This document shows positions 13,451 to 21,675 of a stretch of DNA of 34,896 nt, one piece after another. Every line of letters begins with the position of its first letter. The first letter of the stretch is position 1. Both the position numbers and the translations under genes were made by a program. The notes beneath the pieces are model-generated. The model searched no databases. It was not told the DNA's origin and worked only from the letters and a program-made list of their open reading frames with translations. The stretch lies in IMG/VR virus record IMGVR_UViG_3300046028_010857, positions 1 through 34,896 of that record. The stretch is one strand, 5' to 3'. The DNA comes from a virus.

Positions 13451-14660
13451 ATTTACGGTAGAGCAATATGTTTATCCGCCACTGATTTACTCGTGCCCAA
13501 TTGTACGCTTGCTGAATACTCAACACAGTGCCCTCGGCATCCACCAACACCGCAATCGGTAATTGCCCTTTATAGTATTTGATGTATGCCGTTACCCATC
13601 GTTTAGCAAATTTAGCACCCTCTACATATCCGCTCCATACTTCGTCAGGCTTTTCAATCACTGCTTTTAGTTCTTTACCATACGCATAGCGGTTTTGCTT
13701 TACAATTTTACCGGCTAGTGCTTTTGGCACTTTTGGGGTTATGTTTAGGGCTGCTGGCGGTTTCAACTCAAAGGTTTCACCACCGTTTAATTGTTCGTTA
13801 AACCATGTTTCAAACTCTTCTTTGCTCACAAATTGCACTGGTGTGCCGCCTGTTATGTCTTCGGCTTTTGGCAATCCATAGTCTGATGCCTTGAGTTGTT
13901 TGCCCTTGGGCAATGATTGGAAATAGTCGTGTGCATCGCTAAACACCACACCGCTCTTGCCAGGGTTTACCTTAAACCCATCGGCCACCTTGGCGTTTTT
14001 GGCCGCCACACTTACCGCTTCGTCGGTGGTTATAGTGCCAGTAACATCGGCCTCGGTCAGTTGCTCGGTGTAGCAACGGCAGTTCCAGCCGTTAGGTGGG
14101 TAAAAGTTGTCCCAAAACCCATCGCTCACCTTGCGCACAATACCTTCCAGGGCCGCATGTTCCGGGCGCACGTTGTTGTCGGCTTCGGTGCGGTATTTCA
14201 AGTATGGGTATACGCTGGCCGCTTGTACGTTTCGTTGCCATTCGCTACTCATTATGCCACTGCGTATTACGTTTTGCCGCTCGGTGGCCAACCAGGTAAG
14301 GTTATAGTTATCTACCACTTGCAGTGCCTCTCGTTTAAATTCGGCAAAACTGCGCACGCGGCCACCATCGGTTACCAAGTCGCGAAGTTGTTTGTACATG
14401 GCCATGCTCTTGGCACCGCTAAAAGCATACAGGTTGTTTTGTACCGTGTACAAAAACGCTTCGTCGGGCACATCAAAGTTTGCCTTAAAATCGCCGAAGA
14501 GCGTTTGTGCCAATTGTAGGTACATATCACTGTCAATGCCTTTGATTGTCCCATCATGTATGCCTTTCAATAACGCATCGGCCCTATCTTTAAAACTTAG
14601 TGTTGTACTAATCGGAGTAGAAGCATCTGCGCTATGCCCCGTGCAGCACATGTGCGCCAA
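13449..14660 (-). CDS. gpF-like head morphogenesis protein with C-terminal nuclease-like domain
   Basis: A 403-residue protein. Residues about 20-205 match the Mu gpF/SPP1 gp7 minor head family, with the diagnostic end YPYLKYRTEADNNVRPEHAALEG..........FYPPNGWNCRC, which holds the GW.CRC motif. The last 98 residues (306-403) form a separate domain: GKELKAVIEKPDEVWSGY..., YIKYYKG, LPIAVLVDAEGTVLSIQQAYNW and a final INILLYRK. This layout resembles the PBECR group (phage Barnase/EndoU/ColicinE5-D/RelE-like nucleases) found at the ends of phage head proteins. The domain could act as an RNase delivered with the DNA. Fourteen bases from the portal stop. Confidence 0.78.
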   Translation of the reverse strand: MAHMCCTGHSADASTPISTTLSFKDRADALLKGIHDGTIKGIDSDMYLQLAQTLFGDFKANFDVPDEAFLYTVQNNLYAFSGAKSMAMYKQLRDLVTDGGRVRSFAEFKREALQVVDNYNLTWLATERQNVIRSGIMSSEWQRNVQAASVYPYLKYRTEADNNVRPEHAALEGIVRKVSDGFWDNFYPPNGWNCRCYTEQLTEADVTGTITTDEAVSVAAKNAKVADGFKVNPGKSGVVFSDAHDYFQSLPKGKQLKASDYGLPKAEDITGGTPVQFVSKEEFETWFNEQLNGGETFELKPPAALNITPKVPKALAGKIVKQNRYAYGKELKAVIEKPDEVWSGYVEGAKFAKRWVTAYIKYYKGQLPIAVLVDAEGTVLSIQQAYNWARVNQWRINILLYRK

Positions 14661-14674
14661 TTCGCGGCCAAACT

Positions 14675-15958
14675 TTACAGCATTAAACCCATTGGGCGCT
14701 TTCCCATGCCGCCACCTCGGTGCGCCAGTTTCTTTTTGGGCGGTTGTGGTTTGCTGGTATCGTCTTGTGGGTCGTCTGTTGGGTCAGTGTCAATGTTATC
14801 GCCACCATCCTGGTCGTCGCTCTCCATAAGGCCCAAGTAAACAAACTCGTCGTTTTTTGCGTCGAATGGGTAACCGTGCTTTGCCATAAACGGTATAAGC
14901 TCGTAATTAACGTGGTATTGTATGCGGCGCATCCTTGCTTTGGTGTAAGTGTTTTGCACGCGCTCGTGTACCTCGGCACTGCCCACAAAGGCTTTTTGGT
15001 CGCTGGTGCTGGTTTGGCCGTTGGTGCCCTTGCTCATTTGGTCGTCGGCATAGGTCATTTGCTCTTGGTACACTTTGTAAGCATCACTGCCCTTTGGCTC
15101 CAATAGGGTCATTTCGTCTTCTTTATCCACTATTGCCCAGCCGTTGGCACCGAAGTTGGCGGCCATCTCTGCACGCTTGCGCAATTCACTCTCCACGTCT
15201 GTTGATGTCTTGATTACTAAGTAAGGCATTCCAAACTTTTCGGCAGCACGCGCCCAATCCGTTCGGGCGTTGTTTTTAATTATAACCTCTTTGGTGGCTA
15301 TGCGCAATAACCCGAGGTCGTCCCGGTCGCCGATTTCCAAAAGGTTATCAATCCAAGGCTCTTCGCGGTAATACACGCCTTGTATGTAGTTGGGCTCTTT
15401 AACTACTAAGCCAGCTTGTGGTTTTACGTTGAGGCGTGGCAGTAATACCACACGCGTAAACTCTTGGGCCATCAATTGGCTGTCGCTTGGTCCCATGGGC
15501 ATAAACTCAACCAAGCTATGCCCCCAAAACTCCGCATCCAGCGCATGGTTTAAGTATTGGTCAAACCACGGGCGACGCAACAGGTGGGTTTTATCTTCGT
15601 CTATCTCGCCGGTTACTCGGTCCACAATCGCAAAAGCTTCGCTAATTACTTCAACCTTGGCGGTCTTTAGTTGGCTTGCCAAATGGAAGTCTTCAAGGGC
15701 TTGGGCATAAAGCATGTATAGCTCTGTGCGGTTGTAGTATGGTGGCGATTCGGCTACATAAACGGCATTGCGCCATTTATCAAGGCCCATATCAACACGC
15801 CATATACGGTTTGGCACCAACAATTGGCTTAAGCGGCTATCCTTTTTGCCCTTCTCTTGGCTGTTTATAGGGAAAGTATTAGACGGGCTATTTTTAGCGA
15901 GTTTAAGCGAATTGGGTAAAAAAGCAACCAAGCGGTCGCGAAATGTCTTTTGGCTCAT
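14675..15958 (-). CDS. Mu gp29-like portal protein (DUF935)
   Basis: A 427-residue portal protein. Recognisable stretches include the RRPWFDQYLNHALDAEFWGHSLVEF block (residues 128-152) and the NNARTDWARAAEKFGMPYLVIKT block near 230-252, both typical of DUF935. The middle ends in DQKAFVGSAEVHERVQNTYTKARMR, and the C-terminus has a low-complexity acidic tail (DDQDGGDNIDTDPTDDPQDD) followed by a basic one. It forms the dodecameric DNA gate at one capsid vertex and docks the terminase. Slightly shorter than Mu gp29 (512), as is usual outside Mu. It lies between the DUF1320 protein and gpF. Confidence 0.88.
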   Translation of the reverse strand: MSQKTFRDRLVAFLPNSLKLAKNSPSNTFPINSQEKGKKDSRLSQLLVPNRIWRVDMGLDKWRNAVYVAESPPYYNRTELYMLYAQALEDFHLASQLKTAKVEVISEAFAIVDRVTGEIDEDKTHLLRRPWFDQYLNHALDAEFWGHSLVEFMPMGPSDSQLMAQEFTRVVLLPRLNVKPQAGLVVKEPNYIQGVYYREEPWIDNLLEIGDRDDLGLLRIATKEVIIKNNARTDWARAAEKFGMPYLVIKTSTDVESELRKRAEMAANFGANGWAIVDKEDEMTLLEPKGSDAYKVYQEQMTYADDQMSKGTNGQTSTSDQKAFVGSAEVHERVQNTYTKARMRRIQYHVNYELIPFMAKHGYPFDAKNDEFVYLGLMESDDQDGGDNIDTDPTDDPQDDTSKPQPPKKKLAHRGGGMGKRPMGLML

Positions 15959-15991
15959 ATTAAACGAGTTTAAACGGGTCTGTGTCGATAA

Positions 15992-16447
15992 TTAAGAGTA
16001 AGTGGTCGGGTCGTTGCGATAGCCAATGCCATACGGGTTATTTTCCCTTTGTGGTTGGCTGCCCCACCTAAAGCGGTCTGTGCTTTCGCCATCGGTCAGT
16101 TTCGGTACCAGTGCAACGGGCAGTTTTCTGTTTACCACCATTTTCAAATCCTCTCGCACATCGTCGTAATCTTTTATTACGCGGTCAGGAACTTGCGCAT
16201 CGGGTATTCGGGCATAAATAAAGTAAGTGGTTATATCTACCAACCATCTTATCAACGTGGGATTTCGTGCCGTTCCGGTTTTCGCCAGTTCGGTGGCAAT
16301 ATCATACCATTGGTTTGTAAAGTCGGTTACCATGCCAATGGCCTTGCGCTCGGCATCGGTCAGTATGTCCGGTTCGCTATTGGTTATTTGGTCGAGGCGG
16401 TTGGTTCGCAACTTTACCGCAATGTCGTCGCTGGTCAAAAATATCAT
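15992..16447 (-). CDS. DUF1320 / Mu gp36-like head-tail connector protein
   Basis: A 151-residue protein with the family signature: an N-terminal TSDDIAVKLRTNRLDQI, then a helix ending ...ITTYFIYARIPDAQVPDRVIKDYDDVREDLKMV (residues 71-103), followed by a conserved LP-type loop (KLPVALVP). In Mu it is the head-completion or adaptor protein under the portal. The C-terminal 30 residues are polar and disordered. It overlaps the large terminase by 4 bases. Confidence 0.85.
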   Translation of the reverse strand: MIFLTSDDIAVKLRTNRLDQITNSEPDILTDAERKAIGMVTDFTNQWYDIATELAKTGTARNPTLIRWLVDITTYFIYARIPDAQVPDRVIKDYDDVREDLKMVVNRKLPVALVPKLTDGESTDRFRWGSQPQRENNPYGIGYRNDPTTYS

Positions 16448-18069
16448 AGTCTGCGTTTACTGGTGTGTACATAATTGCCGAGTATCGGCTCACGCTTCGA
16501 GCTGCGCGTGGCTTTGCTGATTTTATCAATTGCACCCTCCACGGCATCGGGTCCATCGTCGTGCCCACTCGGGAAAGCAAGAAACTGGTCGCGCAGGGTT
16601 TGCATGTCAGAGCTGTGGCGTTCTTTGGCATTAAACCGTATATACCCCCGTGCCGCCAACGGCTCCAAGTCTTCAATGCGGCCAAACTTATCCGGCTTCT
16701 TGCGGTTATCGCCACGCACGCGCATTTGGTACCCACGCATATCGCCTTCGGCCGCATACTCTTCTAGCAACATATCTTGGATAAAGTTGCTTTCCATCCA
16801 GTGCGGGCAAACCACTTGTCTTGCAGTGGCGTTATCGGTGCTTACAACCAAGCCCGGCACCTCGGCCTGTATATCTTCGTGCATGTCATAGTGGGCCTTT
16901 ACCATGTTGCTCTTGGTGTCTTGCCTTATCCATGCCCTAATAATATCAAAGTATCGCCCTTTGCGGCCCAATAGCACAATGGCCTTGTAATCGCTCTTTT
17001 TGGTGTCTTTAAAAGATGGGTCGCAATAAGTCACCAGGCCTTCGTATTCGGCAAGCGGCAGCGCATCCACCCACGGAAAATGCTCCTCTTTGAAAATCGT
17101 CCCGTCTTCAATGTGCCTGTGGTAATATTGGCGCATCTTGTTTCGGTGGCCAATCTCGGCAAAGCGAGTGGTAAGGTCTTCAATGCTGTATCGTTCCTTC
17201 CAGGCGGGCACGCCGCCAGCTTCGGGCATCAGCATGGCATGGGTTTTTGGGTCTTCGGTCGCAAACACCTTTATGTGGTTTATGCCCTCGCGCTTTGGGT
17301 CGTTCTCGTCCACATCGCCAACCATGTGGGCGGTAAGGCCTTTTTTGCTTACCCGGTTATTGGCGTAAATGAAGGTTTTGCCCTTGAGCGATAGACAGCC
17401 CATAAATTCGCCCATAATCCAATCAAGGTCTTGCTGCAAGATAACTTGGTTCTTATACCGTTTCTTGCTATCGGCATCATCAATGGTGCCCAGGTTGGGG
17501 CGCTTCTCGCCCTTGCGCACACCGGCAGGGTTTTGCCCAAGGCCAAATGCCCAAAAGCCAATACCGCCCCGTATGTAATAATTGCCTTGGCTCAAACTAC
17601 TACCGGCTATATTGAAATTGCCATCGGCAAAATCGTTTTTAAACTTTACGTTCTCGCGCAGCTCGGCTTCAAAGTCGGCCAACAATACCTTTGCCTTCTC
17701 TTGGTTCTCGCTGCCCAATATGTGGCCATCCAGCGTGCCGCGGGCCAACATCAATGCCGGTATAAATACATTGGCAAATACGCTTTTGGCGTGCTCCCTT
17801 GCCCACTCCCAAACATTGAATGAGTTGCTTGCCCTGGTATCAATAAACACCCTGCGTTGAAACCACCCGAAAGGTGCGCTGCAATAGTGCGGAAAATAGT
17901 AATTGCAAAAAGCCTCTTCGTTGCCGGGCTTTATCAGTTTGTCAATGCGCTTGGCGCGCTCGTCGGCGGTTTCGTTTACAATGCCGCTGGTGGCTTCATA
18001 TATGCGCTTGCGCTGTATGAGCCACTTGTCGTATATCTGTTTCTCTTGCCTACTTAACTCCTCGTTCAT
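16444..18069 (-). CDS. Large terminase subunit (Mu gp28-like)
   Basis: A 541-residue packaging motor. The N-terminal ATPase has a degenerate Walker A at WAREHAKSVFAN (near residues 88-99) and a Walker B in LGTIDDADSKKR (near 192-203). The C-terminal RNase H-like nuclease starts with LVTYCDPSFKD (the first catalytic aspartate) and ends with HDDGPDAVEGAI (the last aspartates); STDNATARQV lies between. It cuts phage DNA together with flanking host DNA and pumps it into the prohead. It overlaps the small subunit and the DUF1320 gene by 4 bases each, so the three are coupled. Confidence 0.92.
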   Translation of the reverse strand: MNEELSRQEKQIYDKWLIQRKRIYEATSGIVNETADERAKRIDKLIKPGNEEAFCNYYFPHYCSAPFGWFQRRVFIDTRASNSFNVWEWAREHAKSVFANVFIPALMLARGTLDGHILGSENQEKAKVLLADFEAELRENVKFKNDFADGNFNIAGSSLSQGNYYIRGGIGFWAFGLGQNPAGVRKGEKRPNLGTIDDADSKKRYKNQVILQQDLDWIMGEFMGCLSLKGKTFIYANNRVSKKGLTAHMVGDVDENDPKREGINHIKVFATEDPKTHAMLMPEAGGVPAWKERYSIEDLTTRFAEIGHRNKMRQYYHRHIEDGTIFKEEHFPWVDALPLAEYEGLVTYCDPSFKDTKKSDYKAIVLLGRKGRYFDIIRAWIRQDTKSNMVKAHYDMHEDIQAEVPGLVVSTDNATARQVVCPHWMESNFIQDMLLEEYAAEGDMRGYQMRVRGDNRKKPDKFGRIEDLEPLAARGYIRFNAKERHSSDMQTLRDQFLAFPSGHDDGPDAVEGAIDKISKATRSSKREPILGNYVHTSKRRL

Positions 18070-18515
18070 AGTGTGCGGCGTTTCAAGTCAAGAAAGGTGT
18101 CGGCATGGTCTAGCGTTTCTTTGGCCAGTGTTTGGTCTTTGGTTTGCAGATATTCGTAATACTCTCGCATTACGGTTACATAATCCGTCCACGTGCGCTC
18201 GTCGCCCTTTACGGCCGCATACATCTTACTAAGTGCGTCAATGTCGCCTTTGTCAATCAGTTTCAGCTCGTCGGGGTTTTCGGCTTGCGCGGCCTTTACC
18301 TTTTGCTCCAATGCCCGCAATTGGTAGTCAATAAGCATTTGCAATCGCTCCGAGCTGGTTTCTTTGCTGGTGTGGTGCTGGCGACGGCGGTCGTCCCACT
18401 TATTTTTCTTTTTCCAATCGCCAATAGTTTTCTCGCTGCGGTTCAATATCCGGGCTATATCCTTTTGCTCGGTGCCGTTTTGGTAAAGTATGTACGCCGC
18501 GTCTTGGTCTTGCAT
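18066..18515 (-). CDS. Small terminase subunit
   Basis: A 149-residue protein. Residues 1-45 (AAYILYQNGTEQKDIARILNRSEKTIGDWKKKNKWDDRR) form a helix-turn-helix of the type seen in small terminases, and the rest is helical, with an SERLQMLIDYQLRALEQKVKAAQAEN stretch suited to oligomerisation. It recognises the packaging start, at the phage end in Mu. The frame is open for 17 more codons, but those codons run into a 7-bp tandem repeat, so the Met of MQDQDAAY (18515) is the likelier start. First gene of the leftward late unit. Confidence 0.8.
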   Translation of the reverse strand: MQDQDAAYILYQNGTEQKDIARILNRSEKTIGDWKKKNKWDDRRRQHHTSKETSSERLQMLIDYQLRALEQKVKAAQAENPDELKLIDKGDIDALSKMYAAVKGDERTWTDYVTVMREYYEYLQTKDQTLAKETLDHADTFLDLKRRTL

Positions 18516-18732
18516 GGTGTGATTGTCTTGATACTTGATACTTGTTACTTGATACTGACAATACAAATGTCGTATCTCTTTTTGCGCCCACGAAAACGGG
18601 TATTCCTAATTGGTAACCATGCTTACCAAATTGGTTTTAAATGCCCACCAATTAAGGATTCTTGATTTTTTTACCCCCAAAAACAGCCCCACTTTTGTTT
18701 CGCATTCGGGCTTAACCCTAACTATTCACAAC
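18516..18732. promoter_or_regulatory. Divergent late control region with AATTGGT dyads
   Basis: This 217-bp gap separates the two late units. TTGGTAA (18610-18616) and TTACCAA (18623-18629) form a dyad with a 6-bp spacer, and AATTGGT (18629-18635) pairs with ACCAATT (18647-18653). Same-strand copies recur 21-22 bp apart, two helical turns. No perfect TAnnTTTG box was found in either direction, as expected for activator-dependent late promoters (compare Mor/C in Mu). The leftward side also holds four 7-bp repeats at 18527-18554. Confidence 0.6.
18527..18554. repeat. 7-bp tandem repeat array before small terminase
   Basis: Four tandem 7-bp units (CTTGATA, CTTGATA, CTTGTTA, CTTGATA) lie 12 to 39 bases upstream of the small-terminase start, within its mRNA leader. 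Two further 4-copy heptamer arrays with different sequence occur at gene starts in the rightward late unit. Confidence 0.75.
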
Positions 18733-19704
18733 ATGCCAACTTTCGTATTAAGCGATTCTAGTTTGAACAAATATGGCTTTCGCACACTCACCAGTGGCGC
18801 TAAGTTGGACCAGTTCAAAAAGAACCCGGTTATGCTCTTTATGCACGACCGCCGCTTAATGCCGATTGGTAAATGGGTTAATATACGAATTGAGGGCGAT
18901 AGGCTTGTGGCCGATACCGAGTTTGATATGGACGACGAATTTGCCGCAACCATATCGGCAAAGGTTGACAAGGGTTATTTGAAAATGGCATCAGTGGGTT
19001 TTGATGTAATTGCTTACAGTGAAGACCCTAAAGACATGGTGCCAGGGCAGCGCCGCCCAACCGTTACCAAGTGGGAGCCGTTCGAGGCATCTATTGTTGA
19101 CATTGGCGCTAACAACGCGGCATTGAAGCTGCGAGACCAATTGCGCGGCATTACCCTTGCCGGTGGCGATGCGATTGACGAACACGACTTAGATATTCTT
19201 TTACCCACCATACAACAAACCCCGAGCATGAAAAAACTGGCTCTTAGATATGGCCTCGCCGAAGATGCGACCGAAGACCAAATACTGGCCGCTGCCGAAG
19301 CTGCCGAAACCAAACTAAAGGCCGAAGCGAAGCCTATCACTGCCAAGACCGACAAGCAGAAGCAAGTGGAATTGCTGATGCAATTGGGAGCAGCCAAAGG
19401 TTTTATTACCGCCGACAACAAAGAAAGCTATGAAAAGCTTGCCGCTGACGATTTTGATACGGTAGAGAAGTTGGTAAACAATGCCAAGGCCGCAAAAACC
19501 GAAGCCACTAGCGACCGCTTGGCCGACGTATTGGAGAAGTTGAATGCCGGTGGAGGTACTAATACCCCCGACGCTAACGACCGCACCAAATGGACGTTGA
19601 CCGATTGGCGCAAAAAAGACGAGAAAGGTTTGGGCCAATTGAAAGCAAGCGACCCGGCTAAGTACCAAAAGTTGGTTGCCGATTTTGAGGCCACCAAGAA
19701 GTAA
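18733..19704 (+). CDS. Prohead protease with C-terminal scaffold
   Basis: A 323-residue protein. The first 150 residues fit the caudoviral prohead protease family: VMLFMHDRRLMPIGKWVNI (with the likely catalytic histidine), DKGYLKMASVGFDV (with the likely serine) and WEPFEASIVDIGANNAALK, the usual E.S.V..PAN block. Residues from about 170 on are Ala/Lys/Glu-rich, helical and scaffold-like, ending in a WTLTDWRKKDEKGLGQLKASDP segment often seen in Bacteroidota phages. So protease and scaffold are one polypeptide. ATG 18733 is preferred over upstream starts because it follows a TTAACCCTAAC leader. Confidence 0.85.
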   Translation: MPTFVLSDSSLNKYGFRTLTSGAKLDQFKKNPVMLFMHDRRLMPIGKWVNIRIEGDRLVADTEFDMDDEFAATISAKVDKGYLKMASVGFDVIAYSEDPKDMVPGQRRPTVTKWEPFEASIVDIGANNAALKLRDQLRGITLAGGDAIDEHDLDILLPTIQQTPSMKKLALRYGLAEDATEDQILAAAEAAETKLKAEAKPITAKTDKQKQVELLMQLGAAKGFITADNKESYEKLAADDFDTVEKLVNNAKAAKTEATSDRLADVLEKLNAGGGTNTPDANDRTKWTLTDWRKKDEKGLGQLKASDPAKYQKLVADFEATKK

Positions 19705-19784
19705 GCCGCAGCACTGAACATTGAACGATAGGCTGGCCACCCAATGGCCGACAAAGCAAAGTTTTCATTCACCAATCACATCCA

Positions 19785-20192
19785 ATGAAACGTATCTTAT
19801 TTCTATTGCTGGGCCTTGCCCTGTTCACCGCTGCCGATGCACAAGTGCAAACGGTGGTACAATGGCCTTTCGGTGCGGCCAACATTCAAGGCACCGCCAC
19901 TATTGATGCCGATAGCACCTGTGACCTTACTGTAAGCAACCGCCTTACGTATGTGCCATTGGGTACCGTAACCGGCATGGATAGCCTTTTTGTAACCGTA
20001 ACGGCCACAGCCCCGACAGGCTCATACTTGTACGTGTATGCCACCATTAGCAATACTGGCGGCACCGTGTTCAAGTGTTCATCCGGGTGTACTATGTTGC
20101 CCACTACCCTGGCAACCGCACAAACCCACTTATTGGAGTTCTTTTACAATGGCACCACCTATTTACTGGTGGGCACACAGCGGGTGCAATAG
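19785..20192 (+). CDS. Exported small protein, possible decoration protein
   Basis: A 135-residue protein with a clear signal peptide (MKRILFLLLGLALFTAADAQ, cut after ADA). The mature part is Thr/Ser/Val-rich and beta-like (ATIDADSTCDLTVSNRL, VTVTATAPTGSYLYVYATISNTGG) with a possible disulphide in FKCSSGCT. It sits between protease-scaffold and capsid, the slot that often encodes a capsid decoration protein, but decoration proteins do not normally carry an export signal. It could instead be a host-derived exported protein. Confidence 0.6.
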   Translation: MKRILFLLLGLALFTAADAQVQTVVQWPFGAANIQGTATIDADSTCDLTVSNRLTYVPLGTVTGMDSLFVTVTATAPTGSYLYVYATISNTGGTVFKCSSGCTMLPTTLATAQTHLLEFFYNGTTYLLVGTQRVQ

Positions 20193-20208
20193 ATAGATTC
20201 ACGAAAGA

Positions 20209-20250
20209 GCCCTGTGTCATATTGAGCGTAGTCGAAATGCGACACGGGGC
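20209..20250. repeat. REP-like palindrome before the capsid gene
   Basis: GCCCTGTGTC (20209-20218) pairs with GACACGGGGC (20241-20250) over 10 bp with one G-T pair. The loop contains TTGAGCGTAGTCGAA, a string I recognise as the core of short repeats scattered in many Bacteroidota genomes. It lies in the 114-bp gap between the exported protein and the capsid gene and may protect or end the upstream mRNA. Confidence 0.6.
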
Positions 20251-20306
20251 ACACAATACCGATTGCAAAACATCAAGATACTAACCCATTTAACAACCCT
20301 TCGCTA

Positions 20307-21422
20307 ATGAAGAATTTTAAACCAAAACGCACGCTCTCCATTGTGGGCCTGTTGTTTAATATTACCATGGCCCTGTTGATTGGCTTGATTGCCAGTGCAA
20401 CTATCGGTGTGCCGGCATTGGCTGTTGCTGGCCCTATCTTGTTGGTAGGCACTGTGCCACAGTTTATTTGGCCAAACCTTATGGCCAACAATATGCCGAA
20501 AGGCGCGTATGTGGCCATTACGGTTACTATTTGGTTATCTCAACTTGAAGAGCTTTTGTTTCCGGATAACAGCTTTGCCGATAGGGCCGTTGACGATACG
20601 CCTTTTGTTTCGTCCGGGGGCAATACCGTAGTGATACCACAGAGTGGAGCTGCACCTAACGTAGAGGTAAATAGGTCTAACTTGCCTGCCGCCATTAGCC
20701 AACGCACCGATACAACCAATGATTACCCATTGGAGTTTTTGACCAGTGACCCTACGCTAATAACCGATATTGAGCAATTAGAGGTGAGTTATCCTAAGTT
20801 GCAATCAATCTTGATGCCGCACGCCCAGGCTATCGAAACAAAGGCCGCTGCCACCTTGGCTGTGAACTGGACACCTGATGGTGCTGATAACCAAGTGCGC
20901 ACTACCGGTGCAAGCCGCCCTGCTGGTTCGCCTGGTGCCACCGGCAGCCGTAAGGCGCTTACCCGTGCCGATTTTGTGGATGGCCTTACCTTGCTTCGCC
21001 GTATGGATGTGCCAATAAATGGCATCTGTGCCTTGGTGCCCGCATCAATGCTTGGTGACTTGTTTAAGATTGATGATTTCGTGCATGTGGACAAGATTGG
21101 TGGCGACGCATTGCGCAGCGGTATTATCGGTCGCATCTTAGGTGTTGATTTGTATATCCGCTCTACCGGTGTAGTGTTTACCAACGCTAGTCCTCCGGTA
21201 AAGAAAGCGTACAACGCCGCTACTACTACTGCCGATAATGAAGCTATCATTATGTGGCACCCCAACTTTGTGCGCAAAGCCAAAGGCCAGTTAAAGGTTT
21301 ACGAGAAAATTGACGACCCTGCTTATTACGGTTCGCTGTTTTCTGCAAGCCTTTACTATGGTGGTAAATATGGCCGCAGCGACAAAAAAGGTATTGTGGC
21401 TATCATTGAAGCCCACGCCTAA
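20307..21422 (+). CDS. Major capsid protein
   Basis: A 371-residue protein in the capsid slot after protease-scaffold. The body from residue about 85 reads as an HK97-fold capsid: LPAAISQRTDTTNDYPLEFLTSDPTLI, a Q-rich E-loop region and a C-terminal IIMWHPNFVRKAKGQLKVYEKIDDPAYYGSLFSASLYYGGKYGR. Oddly, residues 9-50 are two hydrophobic segments (LSIVGLLFNITMALLIGLIAS and ALAVAGPILLVGTV) after a basic start, like a membrane anchor. Either the protease removes this part or immature capsid forms on the membrane. ATG 20307 follows an AACCCATTTAAC leader. Confidence 0.8.
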   Translation: MKNFKPKRTLSIVGLLFNITMALLIGLIASATIGVPALAVAGPILLVGTVPQFIWPNLMANNMPKGAYVAITVTIWLSQLEELLFPDNSFADRAVDDTPFVSSGGNTVVIPQSGAAPNVEVNRSNLPAAISQRTDTTNDYPLEFLTSDPTLITDIEQLEVSYPKLQSILMPHAQAIETKAAATLAVNWTPDGADNQVRTTGASRPAGSPGATGSRKALTRADFVDGLTLLRRMDVPINGICALVPASMLGDLFKIDDFVHVDKIGGDALRSGIIGRILGVDLYIRSTGVVFTNASPPVKKAYNAATTTADNEAIIMWHPNFVRKAKGQLKVYEKIDDPAYYGSLFSASLYYGGKYGRSDKKGIVAIIEAHA

Positions 21423-21425
21423 ACC

Positions 21426-21671
21426 ATGGAGCTGATAGAGATAATTGTTTCGGTCGGCGGTGGGTTTATAGTATTGCTTCTTTCAATAGTGGCATACTTT
21501 CTGAAAAACCTACACTCCCAACTGCAAACTATGGATAAGGACTTTAAAGAGGTTATAACCAAGTTGGCGGTAATGGACGAGCGAACCAAGAATAATCACG
21601 AAGAACAAAATGGCCGATTTCGGCAAATAGAGCATAGGTTGACCCAGTTGGAAAACTGGCGAAACAAATAG
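21426..21671 (+). CDS. Membrane-anchored coiled-coil protein (lysis type)
   Basis: An 81-residue protein with an N-terminal membrane helix (IEIIVSVGGGFIVLLLSIVAYFL, residues 3-25) and a coiled coil (LHSQLQTMDKDFKEVITKLAVMDERTKN...FRQIEHRLTQLENW). The layout resembles XhlA/hemolysin-type or small holin-like proteins. It directly precedes the tRNA and the endolysin, which supports a lysis role such as holin or holin partner. Four bases after the capsid stop. Confidence 0.6.
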   Translation: MELIEIIVSVGGGFIVLLLSIVAYFLKNLHSQLQTMDKDFKEVITKLAVMDERTKNNHEEQNGRFRQIEHRLTQLENWRNK

Positions 21672-21675
21672 CATA

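Noticed and set aside
13917-14519. Open frame of 200 codons on the plus strand.
   Set aside because: It lies entirely opposite the gpF gene, which has clear family motifs.
14675-15213. Several plus-strand frames opposite the portal gene.
   Set aside because: They are Val/Cys/Arg-rich shadows with no leader and cover a confident portal gene.
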